Assembly (NCBI GenBank): GCA_905188195.1
Contig: CAJJKY010000002.1
Location: 124,001 to 188,000 of the forward strand
Source of the DNA: Streptococcus parasanguinis
GTDB taxonomy: Bacteria > Bacillota > Bacilli > Lactobacillales > Streptococcaceae
Direction: 5' to 3'
Length of the DNA stretch: 64,000 nucleotides
How positions within the stretch are numbered: the stretch's first letter is position 1; every line of letters begins with the position of its first letter. The position numbers and the translations under genes are program-made. The notes below the pieces were generated by a model. It searched no databases and was not told where the DNA came from. It was given only the letters and a program-made list of their open reading frames with translations. Positions 10,748-18,843 of the stretch are shown here, one piece after another.

Positions 10748-10927
10748 AAGAGGCTGGGACACAAGTCCTAGCCTCTCAATTATTTTTGGATTGTCGAGCA
10801 AGACGCAGTGGTTGAGTGGGCTCTACTACGCTGATTTCATCAGCTTTTACAGCCCTACTCAACTGTGCGGAGGTGGGACGACGAAATCGAATTCTAACGA
10901 ATTACCGATTTCTGTCCCACTCTCTTT
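10748..10927 (-). repeat. ~180-bp structured intergenic repeat, copy 1 (reverse orientation)
   Basis: One of five near-identical copies in this window (others near 14.9, 23.4, 46.0 and 59.7 kb). It contains an AGGCT(G/A)GGAC terminator hairpin, a central hairpin (TTGAGTGGGCT with AGCCCTACTCAA) and a GTGGGAC/GTCCCAC hairpin followed by a T-run. It starts 15 bp after the fucosidase stop. Together with the ctsR promoter it fills the 373-bp gap before ctsR. Confidence 0.9.
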
Positions 10928-10975
10928 TGTTTTTCTCCTTTCCTTAAGAGATTCCTATTTCCATAGAGTCTTTGC

Positions 10976-11021
10976 TTTATTTACAGCCGTAAAAATTGTA
11001 TAATAGTCAAATAAGGTCAAT
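10976..11021 (+). promoter_or_regulatory. ctsR-clpC promoter with CtsR operator
   Basis: A weak -35 TTTATT (10976-10981), 17 bp, and a perfect -10 TATAAT (10999-11004). Immediately after it lies AGTCAAATAAGGTCAAT (11005-11021), which matches the CtsR heptad direct repeat GGTCAAA-NAN-GGTCAAA with one mismatch per half. CtsR bound here would block the start region, giving the usual autoregulation. Confidence 0.8.
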
Positions 11022-11106
11022 GATGAGAAGGAACACTCCAAGGCCATTTTTTATGGGCCAAGAACAGAGCATCCATCTAGAAAAAAACAAGCCAGAAAGG
11101 AGCATC

Positions 11107-11571
11107 ATGGCAAATAAGAACACATCTGATAGCATCGAAGCTTATATTAAGGCCTTGCTGGCTCAAGCTGGCATGGCAGAGCTCAAAAGAAGTGAGTTAG
11201 CCGATGTCTTTCAGGTCGTACCCAGTCAGATTAACTATGTCATTAAGACTCGCTTTACCGAGAGTCGAGGCTATATTGTAGAGAGCAAGCGCGGTGGTGG
11301 GGGCTATATCCGCATTGGCAAGGTCCAGTTTTCAGATCACCATCAGATGCTCCAAGACTTGGCAGCCAATATTGGAGAGACCATCAGCCAGCAGGTCTTT
11401 AATGATATCCTCCAGATGCTCTATGAAGAAAAATTATTGACAAAACGTGAAACGCAGCTCTTGCTTGCGACGACCTCCGATGAGGTCCTAGGTCGAGATG
11501 TTCTCATCCTACGAGCAACGATGCTGAAAAAAATCATTCAACAAGTAGATAGAAAAGGAAATACCGACTAG
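11107..11571 (+). CDS. ctsR: class III stress gene repressor CtsR
   Basis: Winged-helix repressor of clp genes, 154 residues from the ATG at 11107, which has a good SD (AAAGGAG). The in-frame extension to 10996 would begin inside the promoter and operator, so it is rejected. The N-terminal DNA-binding domain contains the Gly-rich wing (SKRGGGGYIRI) typical of CtsR, and a C-terminal dimerisation domain follows. The stop codon directly abuts the clpC start, so the two are translationally coupled in one operon. CtsR is heat-labile in known relatives, and its box lies in its own promoter here. Confidence 0.93.
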   Translation: MANKNTSDSIEAYIKALLAQAGMAELKRSELADVFQVVPSQINYVIKTRFTESRGYIVESKRGGGGYIRIGKVQFSDHHQMLQDLAANIGETISQQVFNDILQMLYEEKLLTKRETQLLLATTSDEVLGRDVLILRATMLKKIIQQVDRKGNTD

Positions 11572-14001
11572 ATGAACTATTCAACAGCACTGTTAGAAAG
11601 TATAGAAGCGGCCCAAATACTAGCAGGCCACTATCAGGGACATACCTTAGATACTTGGCATCTCCTGACGGCTATGGCCAATAATCCCTATAGCGTGGCA
11701 GGTTCTGTACTTAACGATTATCCTATGCAGATCGATGAGTTTCAGGATGCGGCGGAGCATATTACAGGCCAAGCTTTTCAAAGCGACAATCGGTATGAAA
11801 TCTTCCCATTTTCTTATCGGATGGAAGCCATTATGAAACACGCAAGAGAGATTGCCCAGGTACTTCATGCTAAGACCTTGGGAACAGAGCATGTGCTCCT
11901 CTCTCTTCTAGCAGACCGTGGGACCTTGGCTAGCCAAGTCATGGAGTTTGCTGGCTTTGCCTTTACAGAGCAAGACAAGGGAGTTCCTATTGCCTCCCTT
12001 CGCAAGAATTTAGAAGACAAGGCAGGCTGGGACAAGAATGATATTAAAGCCATTCGGAGTCTCTATCGCGCCCAAAACCCTAACCGCCAAACCATGGGAA
12101 ATATGATGGGCATGCCACCAAGCACCAGTGGAGGTCTTGAAGATTATACCCGTGATTTGACAGAAATGGCGCGTGCAGGCCAGCTTGAGCCTGTGATTGG
12201 TCGGGATGCAGAGATTTCACGCATGATCCAAATCCTCAGCCGCAAGACGAAGAACAATCCTGTATTGGTGGGAGAAGCAGGGGTCGGAAAAACCGCCCTT
12301 GCATTAGGTCTGGCCCAGCGTGTCGCTAGTGGCAATGTTCCAGCTGAAATCGCGCAAATGCGTGTCCTTGAATTGGATCTTATGAATGTCGTTGCAGGGA
12401 CGCGCTTCCGTGGGGACTTCGAAGAACGGATGAACAATATCATCCAGGACATCGAAGAAGACGGTCACGTGATTCTCTTTATCGATGAACTGCATACCAT
12501 TATGGGGTCAGGATCCGGTATTGATTCGACCTTAGACGCAGCCAATATTCTAAAACCAGCCCTGGCACGGGGAACCTTGCGTACAGTTGGAGCAACGACT
12601 CAAGATGAGTACCAAAAGCATATCGAAAAAGACGCAGCCCTCTCTCGACGTTTTGCGAAAGTCACCATTGAAGAGCCAAGTGTTGCAGATAGCATCCAAA
12701 TTCTCCAAGGCTTGAAAGAGACCTATCAGGACCACCATCATGTGACCATTACCGATGAAGCGATCGAAACAGCTGTCAAATATGCCCACCGCTATTTGAC
12801 CAGTCGTCAATTGCCAGATTCAGCCATTGATCTCTTGGATGAAGCGGCAGCTACTGTACAAAACCGCGATTCCAACGGTCACGTAAAAGAAGAGTTGACC
12901 GCCTTAGACCGGGCCTTGATGGACGGCAAGTGGAAGAAAGCAGCCCAGCTCTTAGAAGTAGAGGCCACTCCCGTTGTCTACAAAAAAGAAGTCACTGACC
13001 AAGATGTCTTGGTGACCTTGAGCCAATTATCCGGTATTCCAACTCAAAAACTGACCCAAACCGATGCCAAGAAGTACCTAAACTTAGAAGCAGAATTGCA
13101 CAAGCGCGTGATTGGTCAAGACCAAGCCGTTTCGAGTATCAGTCGGGCTATTCGACGCAATCAATCAGGTATCCGTAGCAATAAACGTCCGATCGGTTCT
13201 TTCATGTTCCTAGGACCTACCGGTGTCGGAAAAACAGAGCTAGCCAAAGCTTTGGCGGAGGTTCTGTTTGATGATGAATCGGCCCTCATCCGTTTTGATA
13301 TGAGTGAGTACATGGAAAAATTCGCGGCGAGCCGCCTCAACGGTGCCCCTCCAGGCTATGTGGGCTACGAAGAAGGAGGCGAGTTGACCGAGAAAGTCCG
13401 CAACAAACCATATTCAGTTCTCTTATTTGATGAGGTGGAAAAAGCCCATCCAGATATTTTCAATGTCCTTTTGCAAGTCTTGGATGACGGAGTCTTAACC
13501 GATAGCAAAGGCCGGAAGATTGACTTCTCCAATACCATTATCATCATGACCTCAAACCTGGGAGCTACAGCCCTTCGGGATGATAAGACAGTTGGCTTTG
13601 GGGCCAAAGATATCCGCTTTGACCAAGCCAATATGGAAAAACGCATGTTTGAAGAGTTGAAGAAGACCTATCGTCCAGAGTTTATCAACCGGATTGATGA
13701 AAAGGTGGTCTTCCATAGTCTCTCAAGCGAGGACATGCAGCAGGTAGTGAAAGTCATGGTCAAACCGCTCATTGCGACCTTGGCAGAACAAGGCATGACC
13801 CTCAAATTCCAGCCTTCAGCGCTCAAGTTGCTAGCAACCAAAGGCTACGATCCAGAAATGGGAGCTCGCCCACTGCGTCGTGTCTTGCAGACCGAAGTGG
13901 AAGATCAACTAGCAGAGCTATTGCTGAAAGGTCAAGCCCAAGAAGGGCAAACGATCAAGGTTGGAACGACAGCTGGAACGATCAAGTTCGAGATTGTCTA
14001 G
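11572..14001 (+). CDS. clpC: ATP-dependent Clp protease ATP-binding subunit ClpC
   Basis: AAA+ unfoldase of 809 residues that pairs with ClpP to degrade misfolded or regulatory proteins in the cytoplasm. It has an N-terminal double Clp-N repeat (about 1-140), a first AAA+ module with Walker A GEAGVGKT and Walker B LFIDE, and a second with GPTGVGKT and LLFDEVEKA, followed by the D2-small domain. The segment between the modules is short for a ClpC-type middle domain (KWKKAAQLLE), so this is ClpC/ClpE-like rather than ClpB. It immediately follows ctsR and shares its CtsR-controlled promoter. Confidence 0.93.
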   Translation: MNYSTALLESIEAAQILAGHYQGHTLDTWHLLTAMANNPYSVAGSVLNDYPMQIDEFQDAAEHITGQAFQSDNRYEIFPFSYRMEAIMKHAREIAQVLHAKTLGTEHVLLSLLADRGTLASQVMEFAGFAFTEQDKGVPIASLRKNLEDKAGWDKNDIKAIRSLYRAQNPNRQTMGNMMGMPPSTSGGLEDYTRDLTEMARAGQLEPVIGRDAEISRMIQILSRKTKNNPVLVGEAGVGKTALALGLAQRVASGNVPAEIAQMRVLELDLMNVVAGTRFRGDFEERMNNIIQDIEEDGHVILFIDELHTIMGSGSGIDSTLDAANILKPALARGTLRTVGATTQDEYQKHIEKDAALSRRFAKVTIEEPSVADSIQILQGLKETYQDHHHVTITDEAIETAVKYAHRYLTSRQLPDSAIDLLDEAAATVQNRDSNGHVKEELTALDRALMDGKWKKAAQLLEVEATPVVYKKEVTDQDVLVTLSQLSGIPTQKLTQTDAKKYLNLEAELHKRVIGQDQAVSSISRAIRRNQSGIRSNKRPIGSFMFLGPTGVGKTELAKALAEVLFDDESALIRFDMSEYMEKFAASRLNGAPPGYVGYEEGGELTEKVRNKPYSVLLFDEVEKAHPDIFNVLLQVLDDGVLTDSKGRKIDFSNTIIIMTSNLGATALRDDKTVGFGAKDIRFDQANMEKRMFEELKKTYRPEFINRIDEKVVFHSLSSEDMQQVVKVMVKPLIATLAEQGMTLKFQPSALKLLATKGYDPEMGARPLRRVLQTEVEDQLAELLLKGQAQEGQTIKVGTTAGTIKFEIV

Positions 14002-14010
14002 GAGGACGTC

Positions 14011-14499
14011 ATGACGCTTCAGCGATTAACCCGTATTTCGCTTTTGGCGGCCCTTTGTGTCGCTCTACGTCAGGCTTTTGCCCCTTTCCCAAATGTCCAA
14101 CCTATTTCTGCTGTCTTTTTTCTCTTGGTGATATTTGAAGGGTATAGCTTTGCTTTTCTTGTGATGATGATCACCATGTTTGTCTCCGCCTTTTTCCTGG
14201 GGATGAGCCTGATTGTGTTCTTTCAGATTGTCGCCTTTGGCTGTTTGATGCTCATTTGGCGCATCAGTTACAAGTGGTTGCCCTTTGTCCTTCAGATCCT
14301 TTTTGTGGGCCTACTGTCCTTTGCTTATGGGGTCTTGATCGATAGTGTTTATGCCTTGATATACCATATTCCTTGGTGGACCTATGCTTTGGTCAATGGT
14401 TTTAGTTTTAACCTTGCCCATGCTCTGTCGACGATCATTTTCTATCCCATTATCTATCAAATCTTTAGGAGATTTTATGTTGAAAAAAACCATTTCTAG
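14011..14499 (+). CDS. ECF transporter substrate-binding (S) subunit
   Basis: Integral membrane protein of 162 residues with about five to six hydrophobic segments and a start like ECF-type S components (TRISLLAALCVALRQ, a variant of the AxxxA motif that contacts the T subunit). No ATPase or T-subunit gene is adjacent, so it would share the general EcfAAT module encoded elsewhere. Its 3' end overlaps the DUF4430 lipoprotein start by 23 bp, implying joint function. DUF4430 is related to the C-terminal domain of cobalamin-binding proteins, so corrinoid uptake is a reasonable but unproven guess. The gene follows clpC by 9 bp. Confidence 0.75.
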   Translation: MTLQRLTRISLLAALCVALRQAFAPFPNVQPISAVFFLLVIFEGYSFAFLVMMITMFVSAFFLGMSLIVFFQIVAFGCLMLIWRISYKWLPFVLQILFVGLLSFAYGVLIDSVYALIYHIPWWTYALVNGFSFNLAHALSTIIFYPIIYQIFRRFYVEKNHF

Positions 14500-14884
14500 C
14501 TTGATGACCTTACTTGCAGCTCTTCTTTTAGCGAGTTGCGCTCCGTCTCATAGCACAAACAATCAAACAACTGCTTCTAGCGCAGAAGTTGCCAAGAAAA
14601 ACGAAATTTCGATTACGATTAGTGTGACGCCAGAAGGTCAAAAAGTGCAATCGAAAACCTTGAAAGTAGCAGAAGAGAGCAACCTCATGAAAGTGCTCAA
14701 AGCCAACTACAAGATTGAAGAAAAAAATGGCATGATCACCTCGATTGACGGTCACAGCCAAGACGAAGCCAAAGGCCTTTACTGGATGTACAAGATCAAT
14801 GGCGAAATGGCTCCAAAAGGTGCTGCTGAAACCACCGTTAAAAAAGGAGACAAGATCGAATTCTATCAAGAAGTGTATAAATAA
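14477..14884 (+). CDS. DUF4430 lipoprotein
   Basis: Surface lipoprotein of 135 residues from ATG 14477 (SD TAGGAG). The signal ends in the lipobox LLASC. The mature part is one DUF4430 domain: a beta-rich fold with SNLMKVLKANYKIEEKNGMI and GLYWMYKINGE, then KGDKIEFYQ. In known proteins this domain resembles the C-terminal half of transcobalamin/intrinsic factor. The start lies inside the ECF S-subunit gene, so a capture-and-import pair is likely. The substrate is not shown by the sequence. A repeat copy with terminator ends follows 4 bp after the stop. Confidence 0.75.
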   Translation: MLKKTISSLMTLLAALLLASCAPSHSTNNQTTASSAEVAKKNEISITISVTPEGQKVQSKTLKVAEESNLMKVLKANYKIEEKNGMITSIDGHSQDEAKGLYWMYKINGEMAPKGAAETTVKKGDKIEFYQEVYK

Positions 14885-14888
14885 TGAG

Positions 14889-15071
14889 AAGAGAGTGGGA
14901 CAGAAATCGGTAATTCGTTAGAATTCGATTTCGTCGTCCCACCTCTGCACAGTTGAGTAGGGCTGTAAAAGCTGATGAAATCAGCGTAGTAGAGCCCACT
15001 CAACCACTGCGTCTTGCTCGACAATCCAAAGACAATTGAGAGGCTAGGACTTTTGTCCCAGCCTCTTTTTT
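14889..15071 (+). repeat. ~180-bp structured intergenic repeat, copy 2
   Basis: Same element as at 10748-10927 but in forward orientation: GTGGGAC hairpin, central hairpin, then the GAGGCTAGGAC/GTCCCAGCCTC hairpin followed by six T residues. It starts 4 bp after the DUF4430 lipoprotein stop and is likely its terminator. The rest of this 318-bp gap holds the next promoter. Confidence 0.9.
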
Positions 15072-15131
15072 GCTAAAGTTTAGGAGCTTATTTAAAACTT
15101 CTTTCAAATTAGAAAAATATTTGAGAAACTA

Positions 15132-15188
15132 TTGACAGCCTCATATAACAGTGTTACAATAATGTTACAAAATATTACAAATGTTACA
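15132..15188 (+). promoter_or_regulatory. promoter with phased TGTTACA direct repeats
   Basis: TTGACA (15132-15137), 17 bp, TACAAT (15155-15160). Four copies of TGTTACA (one is TATTACA) start at 15152, 15163, 15173 and 15182. They overlap the -10 and run to the SD, about one helical turn apart. This arrangement suggests cooperative binding of a repressor. The regulator is unknown. Confidence 0.65.
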
Positions 15189-15202
15189 AAAGAGGTTCTG
15201 TT

Positions 15203-15919
15203 ATGAAAAACAAAAAAATCATTTCCCTAGCAGCTCTAGCTCTTACAGCTAGTCTTTTCCTAGGAGCTTGTGGCGGGAATAAAGAAGAAAAAACTTCAGA
15301 AGCAAGCAGTTCAAAGACCAGTCTGGTTAAACAAACAAGTTCTTCTTCTAAGAAAAAAGTGATCACTAGTAAAGATCCGATTGCCTCTTCATCCTCTGAT
15401 AGCAAATCAGAAGAAAGTCATACTGTTGGTAGCAAAAATAACCAAGCTGCAGCTAGTCAAACACCTGCTCCAGCTAAAGAAGCGACACCAGCAGCACCCG
15501 TAACAAAAGAAGCAGCTACTCCAGCAACACCAGCGAAAGCAAAATTGCCAAGTCTAGAAGACGGTCATGCCCATGCTAAGAAGCAAGCTTCTGCTACAGA
15601 GAATGCCCAATACAAGGGAGTCTATTCTGTAGCAGCAGGGGATTTCTCTGCAGCAGCTGGGAATTGGTCTGACAAACGCGACACTGGAGTCACCATTGGC
15701 CAAGGTGGTCAAGTGACCATCCAACTTCCTGGGGGCCAACCCGTAGCCTATGGTATCAGCGCTTATAACTATACCTTGGATGATGGTCATTACCATGCTA
15801 ATCTCTCAGCAGGCGATGGGTCTGCGGCGACTCTTGATATCGTAGTTGGAAAAGATGGCTCTGTATCTAGTGTGACGGTTCTTAAAGACGGTGTCAGCCA
15901 CTCCCTCACTCGTGAATAA
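15203..15919 (+). CDS. uncharacterised surface lipoprotein
   Basis: 238-residue protein with a lipoprotein signal (LFLGAC lipobox) and a long Ser/Lys- then Ala/Pro/Thr-rich linker (about 30-125) that would hold the C-terminal domain away from the membrane. The folded C-terminal part (about 130-238) is Gly-rich and beta-rich, with two His-containing motifs, EDGHAHAKK and LDDGHYHANL. I do not recognise an enzyme motif. Monocistronic, with its own strong promoter and a strong terminator. The His pairs could bind metal, but they are fewer than in Pht or AdcA-type proteins, so this is speculation. Confidence 0.7.
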   Translation: MKNKKIISLAALALTASLFLGACGGNKEEKTSEASSSKTSLVKQTSSSSKKKVITSKDPIASSSSDSKSEESHTVGSKNNQAAASQTPAPAKEATPAAPVTKEAATPATPAKAKLPSLEDGHAHAKKQASATENAQYKGVYSVAAGDFSAAAGNWSDKRDTGVTIGQGGQVTIQLPGGQPVAYGISAYNYTLDDGHYHANLSAGDGSAATLDIVVGKDGSVSSVTVLKDGVSHSLTRE

Positions 15920-15927
15920 AATTCGAA

Positions 15928-15966
15928 AGATCTGAAAGGAGAAGCTTCTCTTTTCAGATCTTTTTT
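15928..15966 (+). terminator. rho-independent terminator
   Basis: AGATCTGAAA pairs with TTTCAGATCT and a TTTTTT tract follows. Positioned 9 bp after the lipoprotein stop. Confidence 0.9.
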
Positions 15967-15999
15967 GTTGGTTTGAAGAAAAATATATTTTTTTATAAA

Positions 16000-16033
16000 A
16001 AACTATTGACAGATGGAAAATATAGTTTATAAT
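16000..16033 (+). promoter_or_regulatory. nadR-pnuC promoter with inverted repeat
   Basis: TTGACA (16006-16011), 16 bp, TATAAT (16028-16033). A perfect 7-bp inverted repeat AAACTAT...ATAGTTT (16000-16006 and 16022-16028) brackets the -35 and touches the -10. It could be the operator for the NrtR-like regulator two genes downstream. The pairing is visible; the operator role is inferred. Confidence 0.6.
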
Positions 16034-16082
16034 AAAAACATAAAGAAAATCTATTTATAAAAAATTATAAAAAGGAGTTTAT

Positions 16083-17144
16083 ATGAAAAAAGAAAGAATT
16101 GCCCTGGTTTTTGGAACCTTTGCGCCTCTTCATCAAGGGCATATTGACCTGATCCAGCGGGCCAAGCGTCAGTGTGATCGCGTTCGTGTCATTGTATCTG
16201 GTTATGAAGGGGATCGTGGTGAAGAAGTGGGACTGACCTTACAAAAACGCTTCCGTTATATCCGCGAAGCCTTCTCAAATGATGAGTTGACCCAAGTCTA
16301 TAAGTTAGATGAGACAGAACTTCCTCGTTATCCCTTGGGCTGGGAGCCTTGGTTACAGACAGCCCTAAACACCATCCAGTATCAAACAGAGACAGAAGAG
16401 TTGATCTTTTATGTAGGGGAGAAAGCCTACAAGGAAGAGTTGGAAGCGAGAGGGTTTGAAGTTCACTTAGAAGAGCGTCGCTTCGGGATCTCTGCTACCA
16501 TGATCCGGGAAAATCCCAGCAAATACTGGAAATACATTGCCCAGCCCTTCCGTCGCCAGTTCACGAAAAAAGTCTTGATCATGGGGAGCGCCAGCAACGG
16601 GAAAACGACCCTTGCAAAGGACTTGGCTCGCTTTTACGATGCACCTGTTAGTCTTGAGTATGCCCGTGAATACCAGATCAAGAACAATGTGCGGGATGAT
16701 GAACTCACGCCAAAAGATTACTATTACCTACTCTTAGGACAGTATGATCAAACCTCTAAGCTCATCGATAGTAGTGCCAATCGAGGCCTTGTCATCGCAG
16801 ATACCAATTCCCTGGTGACCAAGGGTTATTACGACTACTATATGGAAGTCGAAGGCCAAGATACCAGCATGACCGATACCTTCGACAACCTCTTTGTCAG
16901 TATTCTGTCCAAAGAAAAATGGGATTTGATCCTCTTTGTACAGCCGATCGGCTCTTATGTCAATGATGGTTTCCGAGATATGACCATGGCTGACGAAGAG
17001 ATCCGCACCAGCTTTTCAAATTACCTGGACCAATTGCGCCAGCAATACCTAGGAAACATTCCGACCACTTTCCTCGCATCAGACTACCTCGGCAACTACG
17101 AAGAAGCCAAGAAGGTGATCGATGCCATTTACCAAGCCGACTAA
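16083..17144 (+). CDS. nadR: bifunctional NMN adenylyltransferase / ribosylnicotinamide kinase NadR
   Basis: 353-residue NAD salvage enzyme. The N-terminal nucleotidyltransferase domain carries GTFAPLHQGHIDL (an HxGH-type motif) and ISATMIRENP near residue 140. The C-terminal kinase domain begins at about 160 with the P-loop GSASNGKTT and phosphorylates nicotinamide riboside to NMN. Unlike enterobacterial NadR it lacks an N-terminal HTH, so it is enzyme only. SD AAAGGAG is well placed. It is first in a three-gene operon with the riboside transporter pnuC (10 bp gap) and an NrtR-like gene, forming an uptake - phosphorylation - adenylylation route. Confidence 0.93.
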   Translation: MKKERIALVFGTFAPLHQGHIDLIQRAKRQCDRVRVIVSGYEGDRGEEVGLTLQKRFRYIREAFSNDELTQVYKLDETELPRYPLGWEPWLQTALNTIQYQTETEELIFYVGEKAYKEELEARGFEVHLEERRFGISATMIRENPSKYWKYIAQPFRRQFTKKVLIMGSASNGKTTLAKDLARFYDAPVSLEYAREYQIKNNVRDDELTPKDYYYLLLGQYDQTSKLIDSSANRGLVIADTNSLVTKGYYDYYMEVEGQDTSMTDTFDNLFVSILSKEKWDLILFVQPIGSYVNDGFRDMTMADEEIRTSFSNYLDQLRQQYLGNIPTTFLASDYLGNYEEAKKVIDAIYQAD

Positions 17145-17154
17145 GGAGCAGCTT

Positions 17155-17937
17155 ATGAAAAATCTATCTGAAAAATTCGCAACTTTTAGCCAAGACTTTA
17201 AAAATGTTCACCAAGAAGCGAAAAAGCAAGGCTTTGTCAATATTATGAAACTTCTATGGAAGGACCTTTTTGTAGGACGCACAGCCTTTCAATGGATCTA
17301 TCTCCTTCTTCTTTCCAGCGTTCCCTTCTTCTTAGAATGGACCAATCGCACAGGTCAGCATGATTGGCTGGGACTGTTTGCCTCTTGGACGGGCATTGTC
17401 TGTGTTATCCTGGTTGCCGAAGGGCGTGCTAGTAACTACCTCTTTGGAGCAGTGAATTCAGCGATCTACCTCGTTTTAGCCCTCAATAAAAACTTCTATG
17501 GGGAAGTTCTGACAACTCTTTATTTCTTCATCATGCAACCGATCGGTCTCTATGTTTGGCTGTCTAATCGGATCAATGATCAAGGCAAGGTCGAAGAATC
17601 TCACTTTGAAGCCAAGAAATTGAACTTAATCGAGTGGATGCGCTACTTGGCCTTGTGTGCTGTGATTTGGATCGGTATGGGCTTCGCGTATCAGAGCATC
17701 CATAGCGCTCGCCCTTTCCGTGATAGTATCACCGATGCGACCAATGGGGTTGGCCAGCTCCTAATGACCCGCCTATACCGGGAGCAATGGATCTTCTGGA
17801 TTGCGACCAACGTCTTTAGTATCTATCTCTGGTGGGATCAGAGTCTTCACATTCAAGGGATGTACTGGGTTTACACGCTCAATAGTTTAGTGGGCTGGTA
17901 CCAATGGACCAAAGCCCTCAAGAAGGAGGTGGCTTAG
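17155..17937 (+). CDS. pnuC: nicotinamide riboside transporter PnuC
   Basis: 260-residue polytopic membrane protein with about seven hydrophobic segments and PnuC hallmarks (ILVAEGRASNYLFGAVNSAIY and the WWDQSLHIQGMYWVYTLNSLVGWYQW C-terminal region). It imports nicotinamide riboside, which the upstream NadR traps by phosphorylation. The ATG at 17155 is chosen because it has the SD AAGGAG. The in-frame ATG at 17122 lies inside nadR with no SD. Its stop codon directly abuts the next start. Confidence 0.92.
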   Translation: MKNLSEKFATFSQDFKNVHQEAKKQGFVNIMKLLWKDLFVGRTAFQWIYLLLLSSVPFFLEWTNRTGQHDWLGLFASWTGIVCVILVAEGRASNYLFGAVNSAIYLVLALNKNFYGEVLTTLYFFIMQPIGLYVWLSNRINDQGKVEESHFEAKKLNLIEWMRYLALCAVIWIGMGFAYQSIHSARPFRDSITDATNGVGQLLMTRLYREQWIFWIATNVFSIYLWWDQSLHIQGMYWVYTLNSLVGWYQWTKALKKEVA

Positions 17938-18714
17938 ATGGCAAGTCTCTCAATTCCAGCAGGAATGACGGAGAAAGAGTATTTTGAGACGGCCGCTAGT
18001 GAAGCAGACTTTCTCAAGTGGTACAAGGAGCAAGACCTGCCGACTTATGAAACTCCAAGTGTCACAGCGGACATGGTAGCTTACTGTTTTGTTGATGGAC
18101 AGCTCAAGCTCTTAGCCATTCGCCGCAAGGCCCACCCTTATCAACACCGCCTCGCCTTGGTGGGGGGCTTTGTGAACAAGGATGAAGATGCGACTCATGC
18201 CTGCATCCGAGAAGTCAAAGAAGAAGTTGGGCTCGATCTGCCAGTGAATAAGGTGGAGCAGCTCCTGACCGTTTCCACCCCTGGACGGGACCCTAGAGGC
18301 TGGGTCATTACCATCGCCCATCTGGTCTATCTGCCAGCAGAAGCAGTAGACTTAGCCCATGCAGGTGACGATGCCAAGGAAGTCGTTTTTCTCGATGTCG
18401 ATTTCAAAAAATCCCAGTGTTTGCTTGATGGAGAACCCTTAGCTGCTTCTGATTTTGCCTTTGACCACTACCAGATTATTCAAGAATCGATCAAGCGGAT
18501 TCAGGGGCGTCTGGACTGGAATCCAACCTTCCTCTATCTGTTAGAGGAGCCTTTCACTGTTTATGAAGCAACCGAATTGGTCAATCTGATCAATCCTGGA
18601 CGTCCCATCGTTAGCAATAACTTCCTCGTAAAATTCGGAGAATTCGTGGAAGAAGTGGGTGTCAAGCGAGTGCCTAAGAAAAAACCACGCAAGACCTACC
18701 GTCTAAAACAGTAG
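17938..18714 (+). CDS. Nudix domain / winged-helix regulator, NrtR-like
   Basis: 258 residues. The N-terminal Nudix domain contains a complete Nudix box (G-x5-E-x7-REVKEEVG, about residues 78-100). The C-terminal 90 residues (from about LEEPFTVYEATELVNLI) have the winged-helix layout of NrtR regulators, ending in a very basic tail. NrtR proteins sense ADP-ribose and repress NAD salvage genes, which fits the position as third gene after nadR-pnuC with no gap. The Nudix catalytic residues look intact, so it may also hydrolyse ADP-ribose. The inverted repeat at the nadR promoter is a candidate operator. Confidence 0.82.
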   Translation: MASLSIPAGMTEKEYFETAASEADFLKWYKEQDLPTYETPSVTADMVAYCFVDGQLKLLAIRRKAHPYQHRLALVGGFVNKDEDATHACIREVKEEVGLDLPVNKVEQLLTVSTPGRDPRGWVITIAHLVYLPAEAVDLAHAGDDAKEVVFLDVDFKKSQCLLDGEPLAASDFAFDHYQIIQESIKRIQGRLDWNPTFLYLLEEPFTVYEATELVNLINPGRPIVSNNFLVKFGEFVEEVGVKRVPKKKPRKTYRLKQ

Positions 18715-18736
18715 ATCGAGCAGAGTTCATTCTATC

Positions 18737-18773
18737 AGCCCTCCCTTACTTTTAGTAACGGAAGGGCTTTTTC
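18737..18773 (+). terminator. rho-independent terminator of the nadR operon
   Basis: AGCCCTCCCTTAC pairs imperfectly with GTAACGGAAGGGCT and is followed by TTTTTC. Confidence 0.85.
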
Positions 18774-18843
18774 TGATTTTTCCTGCTCCACTTGTGTGCA
18801 AAGTGGTATAATAAACATAATTGAGATCAAAAGAGACAAGACT

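Noticed and set aside
10791..11003. Small plus-strand ORF inside repeat copy 1 (and minus ORF 23369-23557 in copy 3)
   Set aside because: Arises from the non-coding repeat; other copies carry disrupting changes and the element is explained by RNA structure.
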